Below are positions 1 to 7,483 of a DNA stretch of 64,000 bases, piece by piece. Position 1 is the first letter of the stretch, and the number at the start of each line of letters is the position of its first letter. A program made the translations under genes and the position numbers. The DNA is taken from positions 24,230-88,229 of the forward strand of contig WANN01000034.1 of NCBI GenBank assembly GCA_015521775.1, written 5' to 3'. This stretch comes from Thermoproteaceae archaeon (GTDB lineage Archaea > Thermoproteota > Thermoprotei > Thermoproteales > Thermoproteaceae). Below the pieces are notes generated by a model. The model was given only the letters and a program-made list of their open reading frames with translations, was not told the DNA's origin and ran no database searches.

Positions 1-216
1 CCAGACGTGAGGATCGGCGAGAGGGAGGTCCGCACAGGGCGCCGCAGGGACCCCACGGGCAGCTACGTAGTGGTCATGGGGAGGACAGCATGGAGGGCCC
101 TAAGCGTTGAGGCTGAGGCGGCTGGGGACGTGTACGTCTACAGGGCCAAGTCCTGGAGAGACGTGCAACGACTGCTCAGGCGTGCCCGGGCGCTTGGCCT
201 GGACGTGGTAGAGTAA
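1..216 (+). CDS. hypothetical protein, 5' end outside window
   Basis: The frame is open from base 1 to a TAA at 214-216, so the start probably lies upstream of the window; GTG at 7 is the first start-like codon inside it. The visible 71 codons encode a small basic segment rich in Arg, ending in GLDVVE. A central strand-like stretch (SYVVVMGRTAW) is followed by a helix. I do not recognise a family and see no catalytic motif. The next gene starts 23 bases downstream on the same strand, so the two may be co-transcribed. Codon use resembles the neighbouring genes, which supports real coding. Confidence 0.5.
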   Translation, partial: PDVRIGEREVRTGRRRDPTGSYVVVMGRTAWRALSVEAEAAGDVYVYRAKSWRDVQRLLRRARALGLDVVE

Positions 217-239
217 AGCATTAAGCCTAATGGGGTCCC

Positions 240-656
240 ATGGCCATGCGTTGGCTCGTCGCGGTCCTCGCAATAGCCGCCACTGCGGTCCTGATATACC
301 TCTTCGCGGCCTTCCCCTACGTGACGGACGCGGAGGTGATCGTAACGGCGCCTGACGTCGGGATGCTGTCCTTCACGCTGGTCAACCCGTCCATACGTAC
401 GGTGTGCCTTACGGAGGTCGAGGTGATGGAGCCGACTGGGGTCAAGGCGGAGCTCCACGTGACTGAGATCCGCGACGGCGTGGTCACCATGAAGCCCGTC
501 GATAAGGTATGCGCGCCGCCGCTGGGCAGGGTGAGGCTGGGCCACATGGGGTACCACGTCATGTTGATGGGGCCCCTAAACAGTAGCAGGTACGCCTTCC
601 TGTTGAGACTCGACTCGACCACGCTGACCATCACTGTGGAGACACAGAGGCGGTGA
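240..656 (+). CDS. small membrane-anchored hypothetical protein
   Basis: This encodes 138 residues. Residues 4-26 form one strong hydrophobic segment (WLVAVLAIAATAVLIYLF), either a signal anchor or an uncleaved signal peptide. The remainder is predicted to be beta-rich and outside the membrane: it has alternating hydrophobic residues and two cysteines (about residues 59 and 84) that could form a disulfide. The layout, one N-terminal anchor plus a beta-sandwich-sized domain, is common among crenarchaeal surface proteins. I recognise no named family. ATG at 240 fits the start of the hydrophobic segment; it follows the first gene closely and may share its transcript. Confidence 0.6.
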   Translation: MAMRWLVAVLAIAATAVLIYLFAAFPYVTDAEVIVTAPDVGMLSFTLVNPSIRTVCLTEVEVMEPTGVKAELHVTEIRDGVVTMKPVDKVCAPPLGRVRLGHMGYHVMLMGPLNSSRYAFLLRLDSTTLTITVETQRR

Positions 657-721
657 AGGCCGAGCCGCGTCAATACGCGGCCCAAAGACTATACGGCAGG
701 TCCGCCATAACAATTATTTAC

Positions 722-1441
722 ATGTGGCCCAGAGGGCTTGTGGGGCTGAGAGACGAGTTTCTGCGCCTTTTGAGGGAGGACGAGGAGTTTAGGCTGGCCG
801 TAGCGGGCCTGCTAGGCCTCAGCGAAATTCTGCAGGAGCTGAGGAAGCTGAGGGAAGACCTCAGCCGCAGCCTGAGACTAGAGGAGCGGCGGTTGAAGAG
901 GCACGAGCGGCGGTGGCGCGAAGAAGAGGAAAGGTGGAAAACGTGGTACGAGACATGGCGCAAGTTCCTCGAGGAGCACGAGCGGCGGTGGCGCGAAGAA
1001 GAGGAAAGGTGGAAAACGTGGTACGAGACATGGCGCAAGTTCCTCGAGGATTATTTTGCCTTTAGGGAGGACGTGTTGAGGAGGCTCTCGAGGCTCGAGG
1101 AGAGCCATGGCGCCGCCGTGGAGGCGCAGTTCTCAAGGTACGTATGGGAAGATATACGCGATGCTGTTTTGGCGTCCGGGGAAACAGTGGTTAGGCGTAT
1201 GAGGAACGCAGACTTCGACGGTGTGGACATAGACCTTCTTGTGGAGACGGAGAACAGGGCGTTCGTAGTAGAGGTTAAGACCAAGCCACGCGTAGATGAC
1301 GTCGGGACGCTTCTCGTGAAGGCCGAGATAGTGAGGGAGAAGCTGGGCAAGCCCGTGGTACCCGTACTCACAGGCGCCCTAATCGGGAAGGAGGTCGAGG
1401 CATTTGCACGCGGCAAGGGCGTCCTCGTATATTCCTACTAG
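722..1441 (+). CDS. coiled-coil protein with C-terminal PD-(D/E)XK nuclease-like domain (DUF3782-like)
   Basis: From ATG 722 the product is 239 residues. The N-terminal half is a highly charged helix of Arg/Glu heptads, including two identical 25-residue units produced by a perfect DNA repeat at 901-1050. The C-terminal third carries a VDIDLLVE...FVVEVK pattern (Asp169/171, Glu184, Lys186), matching the D...ExK core of PD-(D/E)XK nucleases and typical of DUF3782-type crenarchaeal proteins. An in-frame upstream GTG at 653 exists, but an AT-rich stretch (about 702-721) just before 722 looks like promoter, so the shorter start is preferred. Function is inferred to be DNA-related; the substrate is unknown. 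The fold assignment is motif-based only. Confidence 0.65.
   Translation: MWPRGLVGLRDEFLRLLREDEEFRLAVAGLLGLSEILQELRKLREDLSRSLRLEERRLKRHERRWREEEERWKTWYETWRKFLEEHERRWREEEERWKTWYETWRKFLEDYFAFREDVLRRLSRLEESHGAAVEAQFSRYVWEDIRDAVLASGETVVRRMRNADFDGVDIDLLVETENRAFVVEVKTKPRVDDVGTLLVKAEIVREKLGKPVVPVLTGALIGKEVEAFARGKGVLVYSY
901..1050 (+). repeat. perfect 75-bp tandem duplication inside coding sequence
   Basis: Bases 901-975 are repeated exactly at 976-1050. Being 75 bp it keeps frame and duplicates 25 residues (starting HERRWREEEERWKTW) of the coiled coil. Identity even at silent positions points to a recent duplication or to active homogenisation. Confidence 0.97.
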
Positions 1442-1492
1442 TAGCGAGCCCGACATTTCCAGCCAAACCCACAGGATAGGTGACGGACGTGT

Positions 1493-1571
1493 CGGCGCAA
1501 AGCTTATATTGTGCGTGGCATTGTACTGTCGCCGCCCGCCCGGCAAGAGGGGCAAGACGCAGGTCCCCCAA
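1493..1571 (+). promoter_or_regulatory. promoter and leader shared with the locus at 6541
   Basis: This stretch is the same as 6541-6619 except for one A/G difference at 1555. It contains a TATA-like element (TTATATT, 1504-1510), placing transcription start near 1530. The transcribed leader (about 1531-1571) is C/G-rich and runs straight into a tRNA anticodon stem. In trans-spliced tRNAs such a leader pairs with a trailer on the other half; that role is inferred here. Confidence 0.6.
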
Positions 1572-1628
1572 GGGTTTAGGTCCCTGTGGCGTAGGCCTGC
1601 GTGGGTTCAAATCCCACCCCCCGCACCA
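1531..1628 (+). tRNA. tRNA-Leu(UAG) 3' half, candidate trans-spliced tRNA
   Basis: Bases 1572-1628 read as a class II tRNA lacking its 5' part: stem GGG / loop TTTAGGT (1575-1581, anticodon TAG) / CCCTG, a long variable arm (about 1587-1600), T-stem GTGGG with loop TTCAAAT (1606-1612), acceptor 3' strand CCCCCGC (1618-1624), A, then encoded CCA. That acceptor needs GCGGGGG at the 5' end, which is typical of archaeal tRNA-Leu, but no such sequence occurs in the preceding few hundred bases, nor just downstream as in a permuted gene. With the TATA box at 1504-1510, transcription starts too late to include one. The most economical reading is a 3' half-gene joined in trans. A decayed gene is the alternative. 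Confidence 0.6.
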
Positions 1629-1667
1629 GGTGCCTCGCCACTACCTCCCCATCAGTTTAGCGCCGCA

Positions 1668-2846
1668 CTATGGGGCACGTAGAGCAGCGGACGCTGTAAA
1701 CCCTCCTACATGTTGGAGCTGGCCGAAACCGGGCTGGTGCGGGTCATCGCCGTTGTAGGCGGCCAAGTGCAGCCCAGCGACTGCGTCCCAGCCCGTGAGC
1801 TCGGCGTACCTGAACAGCTCCTGCACGCTCTCCAACACGTATTTGTAGTCCTCCACTGCCATCCTCAGCCTCCGGTAAAGCGACATGGGATCCCCGGCCC
1901 TGAACGTCAGTTGTGGGGCCCTCTCGACACATTCCACGAGCCTTGGCACGCGGGAGCATATGGGAGGCCGCCTCGCGCCCATGGCCACGTGTAGGGCCCC
2001 GCTCACACCTATGTCGCAACCGTTGTCGACATAAGGAAGTATCACCGCGTGGGCCGAGGCATACAGGGCCCCTATCTCCCTACGCGTAAGGAAGCCGTTT
2101 ATGAAGTGGACTCCGCGTGGGGGAACGCCTAACGCCTCCAACGCCTTCCCCGAGTTGAAGTTGTATGTATTCTGAGGCTGACCCGCCACTAACAGACGCG
2201 CGTCAACGCCCTCCGACATCAGCCTGCCGAATGCCTTGAACAGTACGTCGAGCCCCTTGTCCGCCCTAATGAAGCCCTGGACGAGGAACGTCATCTGCCC
2301 GCTGTTGGGGTCAGGCGCCTCGATGGGGCGCGTCCCATGCGGTATCTGCACCACCTTGCCTGGGTCCACTCCCTGAAAGGTCAGCTCAGCCTCCTGGAGA
2401 TAGCTGTGCACCACGATCAGGTCCGCTATCTCGGACACGGCACGCTGAAAATCCGCGTACCCACATGAGTGATGTTTCACTGTGTGCATGGTCAGGACCA
2501 GCCTATCCCCATGCCTCTTGAGGGCCCTCAGAAAGGCCAGGAACCTAGTGTTGGACGGAAAAACCGAGTACTCGTGCTGTACGTGTATTACGTCGTAGTG
2601 GCCTTCCACGACGTCGAGTATCTTGGAGAGGTCCAGCGTGCTGCTGCCCGCCAGAGTGTCCACGTCAACTATGTTGAAGCCTGCAAAGTCGTACTCGCCG
2701 TTCTTCACCACGTCGCCGTTACTGAGCCTGTAAACCGTTATGTCCACGTGTCCACGGATGTTCCTCATGGCGTTGACAAGGTCGTAGGTGTACTCTGCGA
2801 TCCCGCACTTGGTTGGAGGGAAAGTAGAAATGTACGCCACCCTCAT
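1668..2846 (-). CDS. glycosyltransferase family 4 (GT-B fold)
   Basis: The 392-residue product begins MRVAYISTFPPTKCGIAEY, the usual N-terminal nucleotide-fold strand and glycine turn of GT4 enzymes, which transfer a sugar from a nucleotide-sugar donor to an acceptor. The middle (VLFKAFGRLMSEGVDARLLVAG) matches the start of the C-terminal domain, and a donor-site region (DNGCDIGVSGALHVAMGA) replaces the standard EX7E motif with an Asp-containing version. The last 25 or so residues look unrelated to the family and may be a lineage-specific tail. It is transcribed away from the sulfur genes, and an AT-rich promoter lies at 2850-2880. The acceptor cannot be deduced; cell-surface glycan or compatible-solute synthesis are both possible. 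Confidence 0.8.
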   Translation of the reverse strand: MRVAYISTFPPTKCGIAEYTYDLVNAMRNIRGHVDITVYRLSNGDVVKNGEYDFAGFNIVDVDTLAGSSTLDLSKILDVVEGHYDVIHVQHEYSVFPSNTRFLAFLRALKRHGDRLVLTMHTVKHHSCGYADFQRAVSEIADLIVVHSYLQEAELTFQGVDPGKVVQIPHGTRPIEAPDPNSGQMTFLVQGFIRADKGLDVLFKAFGRLMSEGVDARLLVAGQPQNTYNFNSGKALEALGVPPRGVHFINGFLTRREIGALYASAHAVILPYVDNGCDIGVSGALHVAMGARRPPICSRVPRLVECVERAPQLTFRAGDPMSLYRRLRMAVEDYKYVLESVQELFRYAELTGWDAVAGLHLAAYNGDDPHQPGFGQLQHVGGFTASAALRAP

Positions 2847-2955
2847 GTGGAATATATTACATTATAACAAGTTAAAGTTTGCTGCATGGTCCAGCCCCCG
2901 CAGCCTAAACTCTGTATAAATACGTCGGTTTTATTGTTCTAATGTGCTTAGACTT

Positions 2956-3708
2956 CTATTTGATTTTCATGCGCATTGAAGAAAAGAAGTCCATACGTAT
3001 ACGTTCGGTCAGTTTCTCGCAGTGATAGACGCTGCAGTACTTGGTGTGTCCGCACAGCCTACACTCAGCCGCCAGCACCTTGGGTTCGCCCGCGTTCAGC
3101 GCCACAGCGGCAAGGTACCCGTCGCCGTTTGTCAGGGCCATCTCACCTCCTACCCGGTACATCTTCTTGAGAATGGAGATTATCGAGTACCCCACTATCT
3201 TCATTGCGGCCACCATCTCCTCTACACTGTCGGTAACCTCGCTCAGACATTCAGGAGCCTCCAAAATACAGTCGAAATGCGTAAGTATGTAGAGGCCCAT
3301 CAGCTCTATCCTCTCAAGGGGAGCGCCCTGGCGGTACACCTTCATGTACAGGTCTATAAACGCGCGCACCTCGCTGGCCGTCATGAATTCGGTGACTCCC
3401 CATTCCCTGGCCAGCCTGTGGAGAAGGTAATCCTCTTCCAGACAGTCGTATGAAAGGCACGCTATTTGGCCCAACGGCGTCGACACGTAGTACGATACCT
3501 TGCCATTACCCTTTACCTGTTTTATAGCGCCGCTTATTTCCAGCTTACGCGCCTTGCGGTACGCATAGGAAAAGTACAGCCCCTCTTCCTTGGCTATTCT
3601 ATAAACCGTGCAGGGACCGTGCAGTATTATGTATCGCAGTATGCTTAGAGAAGTATCGTCAAGGTTTACCTGAAGCTTCTCAGCCCAATGCTTTAAGGTT
3701 AATGACAT
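2956..3708 (-). CDS. winged-helix transcriptional regulator with Cys-rich C-terminus
   Basis: Starting at ATG 3708 (MSLTLKHWAEKL) the protein has 250 residues. Residues about 18-70 form a winged-helix DNA-binding domain (LSILRYIILHGPCTVYRIAKE, then YRKARKLEISGAI and a wing). The rest is helical, and the C-terminus has a cluster of cysteines (CRLCGHTKYCSVYHC) that could hold a metal or a redox switch. The gene is divergent from the DsrE-like gene at 3780, with only 71 bp between them, so it may control the DsrE-DsrM-DsrK set in response to redox or sulfur state (inference). A longer reading frame extends upstream to 3885 but would cover that promoter and is rejected. Confidence 0.65.
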   Translation of the reverse strand: MSLTLKHWAEKLQVNLDDTSLSILRYIILHGPCTVYRIAKEEGLYFSYAYRKARKLEISGAIKQVKGNGKVSYYVSTPLGQIACLSYDCLEEDYLLHRLAREWGVTEFMTASEVRAFIDLYMKVYRQGAPLERIELMGLYILTHFDCILEAPECLSEVTDSVEEMVAAMKIVGYSIISILKKMYRVGGEMALTNGDGYLAAVALNAGEPKVLAAECRLCGHTKYCSVYHCEKLTERIRMDFFSSMRMKIK

Positions 3709-3779
3709 ATATTGATGCCTATATCCAATTTTTAACCATTTGGTAATAAATCTTAAATATGGCCGCGTAGCCCTCTGCA
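3709..3779. promoter_or_regulatory. divergent promoter between regulator and dsrE-like gene
   Basis: This 71-bp AT-rich gap serves two divergent start codons. TATA-like stretches occur on both sides (for example TTAAATAT near 3752-3759 for the plus-strand gene). Shared control of both genes is likely given the spacing. Confidence 0.55.
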
Positions 3780-4142
3780 ATGGCCGAGACAAAGCAAGAC
3801 AAGGTCGTGTTCCTAGTAGCCTCGCCGCCCGCGGACGCGCCGCGCATGCAGACGATGTTGGGATACGCCTTAGCAGCCGCGTCAATGGGATTTGAGGTCA
3901 TAATCTTCTTCACGCTTGACGGAATACATACACTGAAGAAAAAGGTTTTCGAGAAGCTCGACAAGACCATACAGGAAAGGCTACAGGAATGCATCAAAAT
4001 AGGATGCAAGGTGTGGGGTTGCTCGTCGGCCGCGGCGACGTTCAACATAAAGCCCGAGGACGTCATTGAGGGCGCACAGATAATGGGCATAGCCAGCTTC
4101 TACAACGAGGCTGCCAACGCCAAGGTGGTCCTTACGTGGTAG
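3780..4142 (+). CDS. DsrE/DsrF-like sulfur-relay family protein
   Basis: The product has 120 residues with the alpha/beta pattern of the DsrE/F/TusD family: strand KVVFLVASP, helix, strand FEVIIFFTLDG, helix, and strand KVWGCSSAAATF carrying a cysteine at the position used by family members to hold persulfide sulfur. It ends in AKVVLTW. Such proteins pass sulfane sulfur between carriers, often with DsrC or TusA, neither of which is visible here. It stands directly upstream of genes resembling DsrM and DsrK, and a role feeding or sensing sulfur in that complex is inferred. A TATA-like element about 25 nt upstream supports ATG 3780. Confidence 0.8.
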   Translation: MAETKQDKVVFLVASPPADAPRMQTMLGYALAAASMGFEVIIFFTLDGIHTLKKKVFEKLDKTIQERLQECIKIGCKVWGCSSAAATFNIKPEDVIEGAQIMGIASFYNEAANAKVVLTW

Positions 4143-4243
4143 TTGCAGAGCGGCCGTAGGCGCAGTCCGAGGGATCCGCCGCTAAGCCTCGATTACCCTT
4201 AACAGTGTAATAAGCCTTTTTATGTCAGAGGAGGAGCAGGCGT

Positions 4244-5020
4244 ATGTCGTTGATCGACATAGCAATTTTCGGCATAGGCCTCTACGCGTCGCTCCTGGTA
4301 CTGATAGCGGGCCTAGTGGCTAGAACGGCCAGGTGGATAAACGCCAAGAGGCTGACAGGGCTCTACAGCGTGTCGATACCCTCGGGCCAATATGGGTCGT
4401 CCTCGGCCTTGAAGGAAATCGTGAAACGCATATTCACGTTCTATACGTTGAACCTGTCGGACAAACCTCTCCTCGTGGGCTCACTGATGTTCCATTGGGG
4501 CATCTGGATAGCCCTCCTGGGACACCTCTCCATGGTGATACCGCCCGAGACTGTGGGCATCTCCAAAGAGCTTCAGAAGACCTTGGCCCTATACGTTGGG
4601 GGGACCTCGGGAATACTTGCGTTTATAGGTCTGCTAATACTATTCGCCAGGAGGCTTGGCAGGAGGGACGTGAGGGCCATCAGCACAGCTGACGACTACT
4701 TCGCCTTGCTACTGTTACTGGTCCTCGTGGGCCTAGGCCTTGCGCTCACCTTCGTGATAAAGCCAGACTACATGTCCACGGTATCCAAGTGGCTGAGGGG
4801 CGTTCTAGCCGGCGATTTGAGCGCTGTCAGCTACATCTCCGTTGAGGGCCCACTGGTGAAGCTGCACGTTGCACTGGCCATGCTGTTCGCAGCCTACGTC
4901 CCCTGGGGCAAAATGGTCCATCCCCTTGGGCTCTTCCTCATGCCTACAGTGGCCGGCAGAAGCATCGGCAGCTTCATGTATTCCCACGCAGCCAACCTCA
5001 TCCGGAGAATAACACGTTAA
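4244..5020 (+). CDS. dsrM: DsrM/NarI-like membrane haem b subunit
   Basis: This 258-residue protein has about five hydrophobic segments: near residues 5-25, 80-100, 115-135, 150-172 and 205-225. Histidines lie within or beside them (FHWGIWIALLGHLSM, VKLHVALAM, KMVHPLG), as expected for haem b ligands in the NarI/DsrM/HmeC family. DsrM passes electrons between membrane quinone and the iron-sulfur subunit DsrK, encoded next. ATG 4244 is preceded by TTTTTA at 4217-4222, the spacing of a leaderless start. The gene between dsrE-like and dsrK-like supports a DsrMK-type complex. The name is by analogy; heterodisulfide-reductase-linked HdrE-like function is the alternative. Confidence 0.75.
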   Translation: MSLIDIAIFGIGLYASLLVLIAGLVARTARWINAKRLTGLYSVSIPSGQYGSSSALKEIVKRIFTFYTLNLSDKPLLVGSLMFHWGIWIALLGHLSMVIPPETVGISKELQKTLALYVGGTSGILAFIGLLILFARRLGRRDVRAISTADDYFALLLLLVLVGLGLALTFVIKPDYMSTVSKWLRGVLAGDLSAVSYISVEGPLVKLHVALAMLFAAYVPWGKMVHPLGLFLMPTVAGRSIGSFMYSHAANLIRRITR

Positions 5021-5059
5021 ATGGCAATAACGTTTTTTACGTGATGTCGAAATAGGCAC

Positions 5060-6451
5060 ATGGAACACGGCAAGGCCGAGCTCGTTTTAGGCGATACTTC
5101 CCACATAAAGCCCCACTGGGCGTCGCCAAGCCTCATACAGAAGTTGCATGAGAGGGTCGGCCTCAAGCTGCCGGAGGACCAGAAGGCGCACTTCTACAAG
5201 CGGCTCCTCGAGGAAGCGGCACGTAATAGGAACGTGGCCATGGCGCTGGACGTGTGCGTGCACTGCGGCGCGTGTCTAGACGCATGCCATACCTACCAAA
5301 CCACTAGGGACATATACAACTCGCCGGTGGGCCGCGCCGAACTGGTGAGACGACTCGTCAAGTCGAGCAGGGTGAGCGGCAAGCTGCTGGGCAGGCTAGT
5401 GGGCGCCGAGAGGCCCACGGACGAGTACATTGAGAGGATAGCGACGTACTACTACCAGTGTAACGAGTGTAGGCGGTGCGGCGAGGTGTGTCCCTTCGGC
5501 ATAGACCAGGCGGACCTCACTCGGACTGTGCGAATGGTGCTATACGAGTCCGGCATAGCGGCCAAGTACATAGCAACGGTTATAGACAACGTTGAGAGGA
5601 CCGGCAACAATCTGGGCCTTCCCCCCAAGGCCATCGCGAAGACCCTCGAATTTGCCAAGGACAGCATACGCGAGGAGAAGGGGATCGACGTCAAGGTGAA
5701 GCTGGACGAGCCGGCATACGCCCTGCTGCTCCCCCCATCCGCAGACCTCTTCACAAACATAGACACCTTGAAGGGGTACATACTCTTCCTTAACCTCGTC
5801 GGGGTGGACTTCACGTTCAGCACAAAGATGATAGAGCTGGCCAACTTCGGCCTCTTCATGGACGAGAGGCACATGAAGTACATCGGCGACATGGTGGTCA
5901 AGACCGCCGCAGAGCTAGGCGTCAAGGTCGTCATAGCGGGGGAGTGCGGCCACGGGTGGCGCGCCTTCAAGAACTACACCGCAGTGGAGCTCGAGAAGCG
6001 CGGAATAGCGACGCTGCACATATTCCACCTGGTCGTAGAGGCGATTAGGAGCGGCGCGGTCAAGCTGGACCCCGAACGTAACGGCGACGTGGTGTACACA
6101 TTCCAGGACAGCTGCAACTATGCCAGGGGAGGCGACTTAACGGAGGAGCCTAGGTTCATCATGAGGCACGTGGTCAAGAACTTCGTGGAGTCCCCCAACA
6201 ATAGGGAGAGGACCTGGTGCTGTGGCGGTGGGGGCGGCCTGCTGACCGACGAGCTGCTCAAGCTGAGGATAGAATACGCAAGGAAATGGTACGAGGACGT
6301 CGTGGCTGTGGGGGCCGGCCACGTAGTGAGGGCATGCGCCATATGCAAGGCCCAGCTCAGCCACACCATACCGCACCTCAACAAGGAGTACAACAGGCAG
6401 GTCACATATAGCGGCCTTATGGACCTGGTCTACAGGGCTCTAGTGCCGTAG
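5060..6451 (+). CDS. dsrK: DsrK/HdrD-like iron-sulfur protein with CCG domains
   Basis: The 463-residue protein has two 4Fe-4S ferredoxin motifs, Cys66-69-72-76 (CVHCGACLDAC) and Cys134-137-140-144 (CNECRRCGEVCP), followed by two cysteine-rich CCG domains (GECGHGWRAF; DSCNYARGG...WCCGGGGG...CAICKAQ). This is the architecture of DsrK and HdrD, which catalyse electron transfer to or from disulfide or trisulfide substrates using a non-cubane 4Fe-4S cluster. It pairs with the DsrM-like subunit just upstream. Its own TATA-like element (GTTTTTTACG, 5031-5040) fits ATG 5060. No dsrAB or dsrC is visible, so the substrate (DsrC trisulfide or another disulfide) stays open. Confidence 0.82.
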   Translation: MEHGKAELVLGDTSHIKPHWASPSLIQKLHERVGLKLPEDQKAHFYKRLLEEAARNRNVAMALDVCVHCGACLDACHTYQTTRDIYNSPVGRAELVRRLVKSSRVSGKLLGRLVGAERPTDEYIERIATYYYQCNECRRCGEVCPFGIDQADLTRTVRMVLYESGIAAKYIATVIDNVERTGNNLGLPPKAIAKTLEFAKDSIREEKGIDVKVKLDEPAYALLLPPSADLFTNIDTLKGYILFLNLVGVDFTFSTKMIELANFGLFMDERHMKYIGDMVVKTAAELGVKVVIAGECGHGWRAFKNYTAVELEKRGIATLHIFHLVVEAIRSGAVKLDPERNGDVVYTFQDSCNYARGGDLTEEPRFIMRHVVKNFVESPNNRERTWCCGGGGGLLTDELLKLRIEYARKWYEDVVAVGAGHVVRACAICKAQLSHTIPHLNKEYNRQVTYSGLMDLVYRALVP

Positions 6452-6540
6452 TTTCACGCATAGCCGTCCGCCATTTCAAGGGTCACGCCCAAAAACACGC
6501 GCCGTCGACGCGTAAACGCCCCATGCAACGAGCGCACTGC

Positions 6541-6619
6541 CGGCGCAAAGCTTATATTGTGCGTGGCATTGTACTGTCGCCGCCCGCCCGGCAAGAGGGG
6601 CGAGACGCAGGTCCCCCAA
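6541..6619 (+). promoter_or_regulatory. second copy of the shared tRNA-half promoter/leader
   Basis: This matches 1493-1571 with a single base change at 6603. The TATA-like element is at 6552-6558. The match ends exactly where the anticodon arms diverge, as expected if one 5' partner transcript serves both loci. Confidence 0.6.
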
Positions 6620-6676
6620 AGGCTTAAGACCTCGTGGCGTAGGCCTGCGTGGGTTCAAATCCCACCCCCCGCACCA
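6579..6676 (+). tRNA. tRNA-Leu(UAA) 3' half, candidate trans-spliced tRNA
   Basis: It has the same organisation as the locus at 1531. From 6620: stem AGG, loop CTTAAGA (6623-6629, anticodon TAA), stem CCTCG, long variable arm, T-stem GTGGG with loop TTCAAAT (6654-6660), acceptor strand CCCCCGC (6666-6672), A, CCA. The matching GCGGGGG 5' strand is absent nearby. The stem changes between the two copies are paired (G29:C41 here becomes A29:T41), which is what selection on a working tRNA gives. The first two stem positions do not pair with the local upstream bases but would pair with an imported C-G, consistent with a junction inside the anticodon stem. Confidence 0.6.
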
Positions 6677-6687
6677 GGTGCCTCAAG

Positions 6688-7386
6688 TCATTCCAGCTGT
6701 ATGCCAAGTGGGTCCACGGCCCTTATGTGTAGGTCCAGGCGCATCGCCACTATGTTCCCCTTGGGACGCGGCAGCGGCCAGCTGTTGAAGGCAAGGTGGT
6801 GGTGGTAGTCCCCCCACGCCATGAATACCGCGCCCATCCATCTGCCGGTCACCCTGAACCCGAGCCTCCCGTAGAAGCTCTCGGCGGTCCTGACGTGTGG
6901 CGTCCTCAGGTGTACATGGCCCACGGATATGTCGCTGGGGAGGGGACGCGGCTTTGAGGACAGGGAAAGCACCCGCTTGAGGTCCAGAGGCCTTGTGTCC
7001 ATGATGTATGTGTCCTCCCTCCTAGGCCATAGCGCCCGCGGCCTGTCGACATATATTTCGATTCCTATACCGTTTGGGTCCCTGAGGTATATGGACTCGC
7101 TTACCAGGTGGTCGGCTAAGCCCTCCACGTCACACCTCTCCATAGCCCACCTGACGAAGTCGGCGAACCGCCTCTCGTCGTCAAGCCTAAGCGCCACGTG
7201 GAATATATAGCTGTCTCCGTGGGGGGTTGGGTCAGGCGCCTCGACAAGCCTTAACGCACATGTGTCGGACGGCACACAAGCCGCGTCCCCCCTCATCCGC
7301 ACGTCGAGGCCCAACACGTCGCTGTAGAACGCTGCGGTACCTTCAAGGTCCGCGACTGACAGCGTCACGGACCTGATCACGTCCAT
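6688..7386 (-). CDS. two-domain glyoxalase/extradiol dioxygenase (VOC) family protein
   Basis: The 232-residue product contains two vicinal-oxygen-chelate repeats: residues about 4-115 (IRSVTLSVADLEGTAAFYSD) and 140-232 (VGHVHLRTPHVRTAESFYGR). In catechol 2,3-dioxygenase-like enzymes the C-terminal repeat binds the metal; here it keeps His (VGHVHL), a second His in YHHHLAFN, and a final Glu (GIQLE). In the N-terminal repeat the first ligand position is Ser. A dioxygenase or isomerase on a small organic substrate is likely, but the substrate is unknown. The start at ATG 7386 is about 100 bp from a divergent ABC ATPase gene. A lone VOC protein in this context gives no pathway clue. Confidence 0.75.
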   Translation of the reverse strand: MDVIRSVTLSVADLEGTAAFYSDVLGLDVRMRGDAACVPSDTCALRLVEAPDPTPHGDSYIFHVALRLDDERRFADFVRWAMERCDVEGLADHLVSESIYLRDPNGIGIEIYVDRPRALWPRREDTYIMDTRPLDLKRVLSLSSKPRPLPSDISVGHVHLRTPHVRTAESFYGRLGFRVTGRWMGAVFMAWGDYHHHLAFNSWPLPRPKGNIVAMRLDLHIRAVDPLGIQLE

Positions 7387-7483
7387 TTACATATGGCGTC
7401 CCCTATTTAAGTGATTGCGTGTCCCGCGGGATATGCCCAGTTGGCCTGGGGTTAGATTAATATGCTCCCAGCGCCCTTATCTG

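Noticed and set aside
1441..1668. Full-length tRNA-Leu with an intron or with a weak acceptor from GCGTGGC at 1512-1518
   Set aside because: Two of seven acceptor pairs fail, the segment lies right beside the TATA box, upstream of the likely transcription start, and the same is true at 6560. No permuted 5' half follows the 3' half.
2469..2867. Plus-strand frame opposite the glycosyltransferase gene
   Set aside because: It is the antisense shadow of a conserved protein in GC-rich DNA; no motif or promoter supports it.
3709..3885. Longer N-terminus of the regulator (start at 3885)
   Set aside because: It would overlap the divergent promoter and the dsrE-like coding region; the extra residues are low-complexity and unlike a domain.
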